Shown: positions 1-6,176 of the stretch, one piece after another
Position numbering within the stretch: the first letter of the stretch is position 1
Layout of the letters: each line of letters begins with the position of its first letter
Source of the DNA: Acidilobaceae archaeon
GTDB taxonomy: Archaea > Thermoproteota > Thermoprotei_A > Sulfolobales > Acidilobaceae
Length of the DNA stretch: 9,480 nt
Direction: 5' to 3'
NCBI GenBank assembly: GCA_026985385.1
Contig: JALSQM010000098.1
Coordinates: 1-9,480 of the forward strand
The notes under the pieces: generated by a model
Database searches by the model: none
What the model was told of the DNA's origin: nothing
Seen by the model: only the letters and a program-made list of their open reading frames with translations
Made by a program: the position numbers and the translations under genes

Positions 1-3
1 TGC

Positions 4-18
4 AGAGGCTCGGCCTCT
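4..18. other. Short perfect hairpin upstream of the MoxR gene
   Basis: AGAGGC at 4-9 pairs perfectly with GCCTCT at 13-18 across a three-base loop. It sits 21 bases before the MoxR start. It may lie in the 3' end of an upstream gene, or in the leader or terminator region between genes; the window begins too close to decide. It is reported as a sequence fact only, with no known function. Confidence 0.3.
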
Positions 19-39
19 AGAGCTTCCCGGGTGGCACGC

Positions 40-1032
40 ATGAGCGGAGATCGAGGCGCCTCTCAAAGCGCGGTGGACCCCCGAGCCGCACGCAGTGTTG
101 TAGAGCGTGTAATGAATGAGGTGTTTAAGGTAGTTATTGGAAAGAGAGACGTCGTAGAGATGCTGATAGCATCGCTAATCGCGGCGGGCCACGTTATCCT
201 AGAGGGTGTGCCTGGGGTAGCTAAAACCACTATCGCAAGGGCCCTCGCATCCGCCACGGGGCTCGAGTGGAGGCGTATACAGTTCACGCCAGACCTCCTA
301 CCCGCGGATATCATAGGTACAATGGTTTATGACCAGAGGACGGGCGAGTTCAAGTTCAGGAGGGGCCCCATATTCGCGAATATAGTACTGGCAGACGAGA
401 TAAACAGGGCCAGCCCCAGGACCCAGAGCGCCTTCCTAGAGGCCATGCAGGAGAGGCAGGTAACCGTGGAGGGGGTTACATACAAGCTCCCCGAGCCCTT
501 CATGGTGATAGCCACGATGAACCCGATAGAGTTCGAGGGAGTCTTCCCCCTACCGGAGGCCCAGCTCGACAGGTTTATAGCCAAGATCATAGTAGGCTAC
601 CCGACAAAGGAGGAGCTAGTCGAGATAGTTAGGAGGATAGACTACATAGAGGAGTGGCCCGTGGAGCCCGTGGCGTCGAGGGATGAGATACTCTCCCTGA
701 TTAAATCGGCGCGGAGCGTCTATATAGACGATGTAGTACTCGAGTATATAGCTGAAATAGTCGAAGCGACTAGGAGCCACCCCCTCGTCCGCCTAGGCGG
801 CTCGCCGAGGGCGGCGATAGCCCTCGCAAAGCTCTCCCGGGCACTTGCTCTGATGGAGGGTCGATCCTACGTCATACCAGACGATGTGAAAAAGGCGGCG
901 TTCCCAGCCCTCCGCCATAGGGTGCTATTGAAGCCCGAAGCGGAGATCGAGGGTGGAATAACACCCGACGATGTGGTAGACCAGGTGCTCCGCAAAGTGC
1001 CGACTCCAAGCCCTCCGACGAGGCTTGAATAG
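40..1032 (+). CDS. MoxR-family AAA+ ATPase
   Basis: This is a cytoplasmic AAA+ ATPase of the MoxR branch, a family thought to act with VWA/DUF58 proteins as a chaperone or remodelling module. In the 330-residue product, Walker A is GVPGVAKT (56-63). Walker B is IVLADEINRA, with D119 and E120. The sensor-1 asparagine is N161 in ATMNP, the PEAQLDRF segment carries the likely arginine finger R178, and sensor 2 is GGSPRA with R257. All key ATPase residues are present and the length is normal for the family. ATG at 40 is preferred over GTG at 31 because GGGTGG at 28-33 lies six bases before it. Its stop is ten bases before the DUF58 start, so the two are almost certainly co-transcribed. The family is very secure; the specific client is unknown. 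Confidence 0.95.
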   Translation: MSGDRGASQSAVDPRAARSVVERVMNEVFKVVIGKRDVVEMLIASLIAAGHVILEGVPGVAKTTIARALASATGLEWRRIQFTPDLLPADIIGTMVYDQRTGEFKFRRGPIFANIVLADEINRASPRTQSAFLEAMQERQVTVEGVTYKLPEPFMVIATMNPIEFEGVFPLPEAQLDRFIAKIIVGYPTKEELVEIVRRIDYIEEWPVEPVASRDEILSLIKSARSVYIDDVVLEYIAEIVEATRSHPLVRLGGSPRAAIALAKLSRALALMEGRSYVIPDDVKKAAFPALRHRVLLKPEAEIEGGITPDDVVDQVLRKVPTPSPPTRLE

Positions 1033-1042
1033 GTGCGTGGCC

Positions 1043-2392
1043 ATGGAGGAGTCTCAGCCTACGGGCGTTATGGTGACTTGGAGGTTCTACTCGATACTCC
1101 TGGCTGCCTCAGCGCTTACAGCGGCCTACGTCTATGTGAAGGGTGAGGATCCAGGGCTGCTAGCCGCTGCCTCAGCGCTTCTTGGCGTGGCGCTGGGCTC
1201 TTACCTATACGCTAAAGCCTCCTGGAACTCTGTCATGGCACTGAGTGCTCGGAGGATCCTCCCCCCAGGTGTTGTCGAGGGGAGGGTTTTCAATGTTAAT
1301 GTGGTACTCGAGAATAATAGCTTGATACCACTGCTTGCACTCGAGGTAGCTGATAGCCCACCGGCCCTCTTCAGGGTGGAGACCCCCCCGTCAACCCTGG
1401 CTGTCCTCCCCCCGCGCGCTCGGCTGGCCCTGGAGTATAGGCTCGTACCCGTAGCTGGTAGGCACAGCTTCGGCCCGCTGACCCTGATAGTGAGGGATCC
1501 TCTAGGCCTCGTGGTTGGCAGGGCCGTCCTTGACTCTGTCGAGCAATCCGAGGTCAGGGTACTCCCTAAGGCGGCCTACTCTCTGGCACTCAAAATGGCT
1601 GCCTCGGCGGTACCCTACATGGGAGTCTCCTCCAGGAAGAGGGGGTGGGGTACAACATTCTACTACCTCCGCGAATACAGCGAGGGCGACGAGCTCAGAT
1701 CTATAGACTGGAGGGCCCTGGCCAGGCTCGGCAAGTTCTATGTGAAGGTCTTCGAGGCTGAGGAGGCCCTAAAGGTTCTCCTCGTAGTCATAGTTGACAG
1801 GGGGATGCTCTACGGCCCCTACGGCTCTACAATGTTCGAAGACTCGCTCAGGGTTGCCGCGACATTCTCCATCTACCACCTCGCCAGGGGTGACAGCGTT
1901 GATATCCACGTCTACAGCGGCGACGGGAGGCGCTACTCGCAGTCAAACCTTAGGGGTAGGGGTTCAATCCCCTGGGCTTTGAGGATTCTAGCCAGCGTAG
2001 CGCCTCCAACGCCTGAAGGGCCCACGCTGGAGGATGCGAGGAGGTTCCTCTTCAGGGAGCTGCCAGCTCGCCTAGAGGCTGGGGGGTACTACGCAGTATT
2101 AGTCACGGGCCTCGAGGATGCCCCCTCGATGCTGGCTAGCAGGGATGCAGCCTTCCTGTTACGTAGGACCATAGGCGGCCTCCTTGTGCACCTCTACAAG
2201 CCAGCGTACAGTAGTGCCCCAACGTCTAGCGTGCTGGAGAGGGTTGCAAGGGCTAAGGAGGTCCTCGAGAGTACTTGGAGGTTCAGAAGCATGTTGAAGC
2301 CACTCAACTACGAGTACATCGCGGTGGGGCCCTCAACTAGGATAGAGGCGGTGTTGAGGGGTGTCATCCTCCATGGTGGGAGGCGCTCCTAG
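1043..2392 (+). CDS. DUF58 domain protein, MoxR partner
   Basis: This is a 449-residue membrane-anchored protein of the DUF58 family, the usual partner of MoxR ATPases. Two hydrophobic segments lie at about 14-33 and 37-57. A beta-rich extracytoplasmic-type region follows at about 70-175, then the DUF58 hallmark R-x-Y-x-x-G-D-x-x-R-x-I-D-W at 210-223. Next comes a strand, VLLVVIVDRG (245-254), that starts a VWA-like fold. A classical DxSxS metal-binding motif is not visible there, since the sequence reads DRGML. ATG at 1043 is chosen because AGGTG at 1031-1035 is seven bases upstream; TTG at 1025 would overlap the MoxR stop and has no such site. The gene overlaps the next one by 20 bases, which supports one operon. 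Confidence 0.9.
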   Translation: MEESQPTGVMVTWRFYSILLAASALTAAYVYVKGEDPGLLAAASALLGVALGSYLYAKASWNSVMALSARRILPPGVVEGRVFNVNVVLENNSLIPLLALEVADSPPALFRVETPPSTLAVLPPRARLALEYRLVPVAGRHSFGPLTLIVRDPLGLVVGRAVLDSVEQSEVRVLPKAAYSLALKMAASAVPYMGVSSRKRGWGTTFYYLREYSEGDELRSIDWRALARLGKFYVKVFEAEEALKVLLVVIVDRGMLYGPYGSTMFEDSLRVAATFSIYHLARGDSVDIHVYSGDGRRYSQSNLRGRGSIPWALRILASVAPPTPEGPTLEDARRFLFRELPARLEAGGYYAVLVTGLEDAPSMLASRDAAFLLRRTIGGLLVHLYKPAYSSAPTSSVLERVARAKEVLESTWRFRSMLKPLNYEYIAVGPSTRIEAVLRGVILHGGRRS

Positions 2393-3632
2393 GGGCACTG
2401 CTAGCTCCCGGATAGTAGCCTATATAGTGAAGGCGTTTAGCATTGTTTTCGGCTCGATCCTACTCTTCGAGGGCGCTAGCTGGGTTTCGAGGGCTCTGCC
2501 CTCAAGGCTTCTGGCCCCGAGGAGTCTAGAGGTGGCCCTAGCCTTCGTGGGGGCTGTAATCCCTCTCTTTGGTGTGTCATATGCTTACCCGGCGATAGTG
2601 GCGTCGCTCGGGCTATTAGCGTATGCCTGGGGAGTTAAACCGGTCAACCTTCCGGCACTAGTGGCTGTCTCCCTGATAGTCTCAGCGGCCGACTTCTATT
2701 CATCGAGGCTGTTGAGGGCTAGGAGCTTCAAGGCGGCTAGGGCGTCGCTGACCGGCTGGGCGCTCCTAGTCGCCCTCCCCATGGGGGCTCTCGGGGTCTC
2801 GTCTCTAGCCATGGTAGCTCTCGACGTGACCTTCGTTAAGTCCCTGCTCTCCGTAGTGACTAGGATGCCATACACGTTGAGGGAGTTCTACACTGTGCTG
2901 CTGAGTACGAGGCTCGGCCTAGCAGCCCTAGTAGCCGTGGTGGTAGCCGTTGCTGTTAGGGCGGTATACTGGGTCGTCAGTCCCCTCCTCGAAGCGGCTA
3001 CTGCCAACCCTAGATCCGCCTTGAGCGAGTTGAGGTCGCTCCTCGCATCAGAGATTGAGTCGGGCATCATAGGAGGCGGGGAGGCGGAGAGGTACATCGC
3101 CGCCGCGGCATCGTCGTTCCTCTCGCTCCTCCTACTCCCACTTATAGCGGCGCTCGCCAGCCTTGTCAAGGAGCTAGTTCCCATTCAGGGTAGCCTAGGG
3201 GGGCTTGTGGCTGTCATACTCTCTATAGCGGTATACGCTTTATCATGGGATATCCTGAGGATAGCGTCTAAGCGTATCGCACCCAAGGGCTATGCCGATA
3301 TAGAGGCGGCGGAGAGCCGGGCTGGCCCCCTCCCAAGCGGTGACCCCGCGCTCGCGGCGTTGAAGGCTGCTGGGAGGCGCGTGGCGCTGGGAGTCGCCGC
3401 CTCTCTGATAGCTGGGCTGGTAATAGTAGCGGTACTTTACATCATCGAGGGCGGCCTCGGCTATCCAACCCTGATACAAGGCTTAAAGGCTGCCCTCCAC
3501 AGGCAGCCGGTAGGCGGGCTACCCGCGGTCTTAGAGGCCTACGCCAGATCCTATGATAGGTACCTCTCAAACTATATCCACAGCCTTGACTCGTTGCTGG
3601 CCACGCTCATAAGACTTCTCTGGGGGCATTAG
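2373..3632 (+). CDS. Multi-pass membrane protein of the MoxR/DUF58 operon
   Basis: This is a 419-residue integral membrane protein with no family I can name. Hydrophobic segments lie at about 15-36, 53-72, 74-90, 93-108, 129-155, 183-205, 244-265, 275-292 and 337-358, so eight or nine helices. A charged loop follows the sixth segment (about 212-243) and another lies at about 295-335. The last 55 residues form a soluble or amphipathic tail. ATG at 2373 is preferred over GTG at 2361 because GGGGTG at 2358-2363 is nine bases upstream; either start overlaps the end of the DUF58 gene. Position and overlap suggest it works with the MoxR/DUF58 pair, and similar operons often carry a polytopic protein here. 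The gene is secure but its role is unknown. Confidence 0.8.
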   Translation: MVGGAPRGTASSRIVAYIVKAFSIVFGSILLFEGASWVSRALPSRLLAPRSLEVALAFVGAVIPLFGVSYAYPAIVASLGLLAYAWGVKPVNLPALVAVSLIVSAADFYSSRLLRARSFKAARASLTGWALLVALPMGALGVSSLAMVALDVTFVKSLLSVVTRMPYTLREFYTVLLSTRLGLAALVAVVVAVAVRAVYWVVSPLLEAATANPRSALSELRSLLASEIESGIIGGGEAERYIAAAASSFLSLLLLPLIAALASLVKELVPIQGSLGGLVAVILSIAVYALSWDILRIASKRIAPKGYADIEAAESRAGPLPSGDPALAALKAAGRRVALGVAASLIAGLVIVAVLYIIEGGLGYPTLIQGLKAALHRQPVGGLPAVLEAYARSYDRYLSNYIHSLDSLLATLIRLLWGH

Positions 3633-3646
3633 TGGGGGGCGCGTGC

Positions 3647-3880
3647 ATGGGTGAGGGGCAGGGCTGTGGGAGTGTTGCGATGATAGTAGCGGCTGTGGTG
3701 GCAGTCGTCTCTCTGGGTGGCAGCATATTCTTCCTGGTAGAGGCTGTCGGACTACTGGCGGCGCAGCCCCCGCGTGTGACGGCATCGATAATGTCTGCAA
3801 TTGTAGGGTTGGCCCTATTATCGGCTGCAACTACTATTGCGAGAGTACTACTCCTAGCCAGGGCTGCAAGTAGGGGGTGA
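3647..3880 (+). CDS. Small two-helix membrane protein, unknown function
   Basis: This encodes 77 residues with two clear hydrophobic helices, about 12-38 and 43-66, separated by a short loop containing two prolines. The N-terminus is glycine-rich and the C-terminus ends in a short arginine-containing tail. No family is recognised. ATG at 3647 follows a G-rich stretch (GTGGGGGG at 3632-3639) by seven bases. GTG at 3632 is also possible and would share one base with the previous stop, giving 82 residues. It continues the MoxR/DUF58 operon without a gap, which supports it being a real gene. The two helices could assemble with the preceding polytopic protein, but that is inference. Confidence 0.65.
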   Translation: MGEGQGCGSVAMIVAAVVAVVSLGGSIFFLVEAVGLLAAQPPRVTASIMSAIVGLALLSAATTIARVLLLARAASRG

Positions 3881-3885
3881 GGGTT

Positions 3886-3979
3886 GATGCGGCCCCGAGG
3901 GGCCCTCGGTCCAGGGTTCGACCCGCCGCATCCTCCCCGCTCGGAAGCGGCAGAGCCCCCTCCTCGGGCCCTAGGCTCT
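3886..3979 (+). other. GC-rich intergenic region with three stem-loops
   Basis: The 116-base gap between the small membrane protein and the DUF447 gene can fold into three consecutive hairpins. First, GATGCGG (3886-3892) pairs perfectly with CCGCATC (3926-3932), enclosing CCC-CGAG-GGG (3893-3902) and GGG-TTCGA-CCC (3914-3924). Second, CCGCT (3937-3941) pairs with AGCGG (3946-3950). Third, AGAGCC (3952-3957) pairs with GGCTCT (3974-3979) around an inner CCC/GGG stem. I see no TATA-like sequence or open frame here. It could be a structured leader, a processed small RNA, or a terminator or attenuator between two operons. GC-rich DNA folds easily by chance, so function is unproven. No known RNA family is recognised. 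Confidence 0.4.
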
Positions 3980-3996
3980 AGCTGTGGTGGTCCGGG

Positions 3997-4581
3997 TTGT
4001 TAAACGCTCCAAGCGTGCTCCGCGAGGGAGTGGTATACGAGTTCATAGCGTGGCCCTGCGGCTATAGGTACACGACCCCCCTCGGCCTGAGGTGGGGTAA
4101 GCCGCCGACGGCTAGGGTGTACTCCTCCACTAGGCTATACGGGATCCTGCGCTCCGGTGGGGTGGAGAAGCTTCTACTATACTCGCCCGTCGATCCGGAG
4201 GATTTCATAGATAGTATACTCCACACTCTAGAGGAGGAGTTGGACCAGCGTGCATGCAGGCCCCCGAGACCCTTCACGGTGGCTGTAGAGTGCAGGCCGG
4301 TGATAGCCTCGGAGGGGCCGGGCTACATTGACATAGAGTGCCCTGGAACCGTGGAGAGCGGCGTGGCTGTCCCATACACTCGGCTCTACGGAGGTATAGT
4401 TGAAGCCCTAGTGGTTGCTAGCAAGGAGGGGGCGGGCGTTGTCGGTAGGGAGTTCGCTGAGGCTTGCCTGCAGTGCGCGCTCTACAGCGCGGAGAGAGGC
4501 GGGCGATCGAGGGCTCTGGAGCTGTCGGACAAGCTGCAGGCCGCCATCAAGCGTTTACGCGGCGCTAAAGGTCTCAGCTAG
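3997..4581 (+). CDS. DUF447 family protein, flavin-reductase-like fold
   Basis: This 194-residue protein resembles DUF447, an archaeal family with a split beta-barrel related to FMN-binding flavin reductases. The visible pattern runs from VYEFIAW (13-19) through TTPLGLRW (26-33), ARVYSSTRLYGIL (39-51), a strand around KLLLYSPVDP (58-67) and the helix EDFIDSIL (68-75). This matches the family order of substrate strand, P-x-G-hydrophobic strand, Y/S-T-Y-x-x-L helix and D-P-x-x-F helix. The C-terminal third is helical. The enzymatic activity of the family is not established. TTG at 3997 is the only usual start after an in-frame stop at 3979-3981, and GGTGG at 3986-3990 sits six bases before it; GTG at 4015 is an alternative. 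The adjacent MptE-like gene hints at a link with pterin or flavin metabolism. The family call is by pattern and moderately sure. Confidence 0.7.
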   Translation: MLNAPSVLREGVVYEFIAWPCGYRYTTPLGLRWGKPPTARVYSSTRLYGILRSGGVEKLLLYSPVDPEDFIDSILHTLEEELDQRACRPPRPFTVAVECRPVIASEGPGYIDIECPGTVESGVAVPYTRLYGGIVEALVVASKEGAGVVGREFAEACLQCALYSAERGGRSRALELSDKLQAAIKRLRGAKGLS

Positions 4582-4654
4582 GCTCTATCACCTGCTAGTA
4601 GAGCGGGAGACCCGTTACCCCCCATACAGGGAGAGGGAGAGTATAGAGGGCCTA

Positions 4655-5248
4655 GTGAGGCTCCTCGGCGTCTCCTGTGAGTCCCTATGCTCGGCGCTCT
4701 GGAGGCTCCACTCCATAGTTAGTGGGTCGAGAGCGTGCGTGGTGACCCCAGGGGGGGAGCCCGAGTTAGCCCTCGAGGGGTGCGACGTACTAGTTATCGC
4801 GGACTCCGCGGTGAGGGGTATAACTGGGATCCCTAGTGGGGCTCTAGTCATGGTTACAGACCTCGACGCCGGCTATGAGGCTATGCTCCGCCTACCCGCT
4901 TACCGGGCCGTGTTGATCCACGCTCACGGCGATAATAAGTGGCTCCACGGCGTAGCCCCAGCACTAAAACAAGCATCGCATGGCAACTACGTGGTTACAG
5001 GCCAGGTCGAGGTGGCGCCGGGCACCCCAGCCCTTGCACCCTTCGGCTTCACTGACGCCGATAGGGCCTTCCTATTAGCCGCGGCCCTGGAGGCGTCCGC
5101 AATAGAGCTATCGTGGCGCCCGACGCCAGTACTAAAGCCTTGGTCCGACCCGGCTGTTAAGGCGCTCAAGATGAGCCTGGCTCTACGGCTCATAGAGTCA
5201 TATGCGCAGAGCTTGGGTTACGAGTGCACCAGCTCCTCACCGGAATGA
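4655..5248 (+). CDS. mptE: MptE-like 6-hydroxymethylpterin pyrophosphokinase
   Basis: This resembles archaeal MptE, which transfers pyrophosphate from ATP to 6-hydroxymethyl-7,8-dihydropterin in the route to archaeal folate analogues. From GTG 4655 the diagnostic segments are VLVIADSAVRG (45-55), VTDLDAG (67-73), IHAHGDN (88-94) and FGFTDADRA (130-138). They match the family's ADGA, TDLDG, HAHGDN and GGFTDGDR motifs in the right order and spacing. The usual GPSL nucleotide loop is replaced by PGGEPE (32-37), and DLDG by DLDA. The start is uncertain. GTG 4655 has GAGG five bases upstream and gives 197 residues, somewhat short for the family. Protein-like codon use continues upstream in frame to about 4556, where no ATG, GTG or TTG exists. 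The next starts are TTG 4439 and TTG 4415, deep inside the DUF447 gene. Function is likely but not certain. Confidence 0.75.
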   Translation: MRLLGVSCESLCSALWRLHSIVSGSRACVVTPGGEPELALEGCDVLVIADSAVRGITGIPSGALVMVTDLDAGYEAMLRLPAYRAVLIHAHGDNKWLHGVAPALKQASHGNYVVTGQVEVAPGTPALAPFGFTDADRAFLLAAALEASAIELSWRPTPVLKPWSDPAVKALKMSLALRLIESYAQSLGYECTSSSPE

Positions 5249-5293
5249 GATGAATGAGAGCGTAGCATTACTAGTGCGAATGGAAAATGTAAA

Positions 5294-5301
5294 GCATAAG
5301 T
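5294..5301 (+). promoter_or_regulatory. Weak TATA-box-like promoter before the CBS genes
   Basis: GCATAAGT is preceded by the purine-rich BRE-like TGTAAA and lies about 25 bases before ATG 5322. That is the spacing expected if transcription started at or very near the ATG, giving a leaderless mRNA. The box is a poor match to the archaeal consensus. However, the A-rich stretch 5281-5301 stands out locally, and the 73-base gap marks a likely operon boundary. Confidence 0.4.
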
Positions 5302-5302
5302 A

Positions 5303-5317
5303 GGAGGTAGGACCTCT
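5303..5317 (+). promoter_or_regulatory. Hairpin containing a Shine-Dalgarno-like GGAGGT
   Basis: GAGGT (5304-5308) pairs perfectly with ACCTC (5312-5316) across AGG, with a possible outer G-U pair. The left arm contains GGAGGT, the best ribosome-binding sequence in the gap. It sits 13 bases before ATG 5322, which is long for a normal spacer. It could be an operator palindrome or could mask the ribosome site. With a leaderless transcript it would instead be promoter DNA between TATA box and start. Confidence 0.3.
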
Positions 5318-5321
5318 ATAC

Positions 5322-6155
5322 ATGTGGTGCCTGCAGCCCATGGGGACTCCTAAGCTGCGCCTAACCCCCCTCTCTCGCATAATGAGGGAGCCCGTAACCA
5401 TAGGAGCTGAGGAGCAGGCTACTAAGGCCCGCAAGCTCATGAGAGATACAATGGCGCGTGTAATAGTTGTTGTAGACGATCGCGGTAAGCTGCTTGGCTG
5501 GTTGAAGAGGACTTCAATACTATCAATATCGAGCACGAAGAGTGAGGCACTCGTCAAAGATATCATGGAGGATCCGCCCTTCAGCCTCTCAGACAACAGT
5601 ACTGTGGGTGACGCGTTCAAGTTAATGAGAAAATATGACGAGTGGTACGGGGTCGTCGTTGGCCCCACCCGCGAGGTTTTGGGTATAGTGGGCATGGAGG
5701 ACATTGTTAGATTGGGACTCGAGGAGGCCAGGGAGAAGCTCGAGAATGCTAAGGTCTCCGATTACATGACGAGAAGTGTCGTATACGTTAAACCCGACGA
5801 TTTCATATCGAGTATATGGAGGCTAATGCAGTCGCTGGGCTATGCAGGCCTACCGGTAGTGAATGAGAGGGGGAGGCTCGTAGGCATTATAACCCAGTAT
5901 GACCTCATAAAGAAGGGATACACCCGCATAGAGTTGGAGTCCGAGTCCGGCCCGAGACCCGGGGCTAGGGTACGCGATGCGATGACTCACAGTGTAGTGC
6001 ACGTCTACCCCTGGACCCCCCTCTCGGAGGTGGCCGAGTTAATTGTTGAGAGGGGATTCGGGAGGATACCCGTGGTTGACGGGCCCCGGACCCGCGCGTT
6101 GATAGGCGTCATAGATAGAGAGGATGTAGCTCGTGCTGTTTTAGAATTAGCTTGA
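5322..6155 (+). CDS. Four-CBS-domain protein, first of three in tandem
   Basis: This 277-residue soluble protein consists almost entirely of CBS domains, at about 16-68, 78-131, 145-198 and 217-274. Each shows the family pattern of a VxDxM opening, a short strand, the A-x-x-L/I-M helix, a V-V-V-x-D/N-x-x-G-x-L/V-x-G-hydrophobic strand and a closing helix. The third is the most canonical, with GLPVV, RLVGIIT and D194. The first ends in LKRTSI and lacks the usual terminal aspartate, so nucleotide binding there is doubtful. CBS pairs in general bind AMP, ADP, ATP or SAM and regulate partner proteins. No effector domain is present. ATG 5322 fits a leaderless transcript; ATG 5340 would remove an atypical six-residue start and is a real alternative. 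The next gene starts within about 20 bases of the stop. Confidence 0.9.
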   Translation: MWCLQPMGTPKLRLTPLSRIMREPVTIGAEEQATKARKLMRDTMARVIVVVDDRGKLLGWLKRTSILSISSTKSEALVKDIMEDPPFSLSDNSTVGDAFKLMRKYDEWYGVVVGPTREVLGIVGMEDIVRLGLEEAREKLENAKVSDYMTRSVVYVKPDDFISSIWRLMQSLGYAGLPVVNERGRLVGIITQYDLIKKGYTRIELESESGPRPGARVRDAMTHSVVHVYPWTPLSEVAELIVERGFGRIPVVDGPRTRALIGVIDREDVARAVLELA

Positions 6156-6176
6156 GACCCCATGGGGGTGAGCCCT

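Noticed and set aside
3567..3830. An 87-codon minus-strand frame opposite the small membrane protein
   Set aside because: Its proline, histidine and cysteine-rich composition is typical of antisense reading of GC-rich coding DNA, whereas the plus strand encodes two clean hydrophobic helices.
3886..3932. A tRNA or split-tRNA half suggested by a 7-bp acceptor-like stem and a GGGTTCGACCC T-arm-like motif
   Set aside because: The element is only 47 bases, and no T stem of five pairs fits between the TTCGA loop and the 3' strand (three of five pairs at best). There is no anticodon arm.
3981..4012. D-arm-like TAGCTGTGG and an anticodon-like TTGTTAA loop
   Set aside because: The flanking bases do not form an anticodon stem, and the stretch is better explained as the ribosome site and start of the DUF447 gene.
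5249..5321. A C/D box guide RNA suggested by GATGAATGAG near 5248-5257
   Set aside because: No proper box C (RTGATGA) and no CTGA box D lie at suitable spacing.
5237..5704. A 155-codon open frame on the minus strand
   Set aside because: It lies wholly opposite the first CBS gene and its leader. It has low-complexity composition (Ser/Thr/Arg) and no ribosome site, so it is an antisense shadow.
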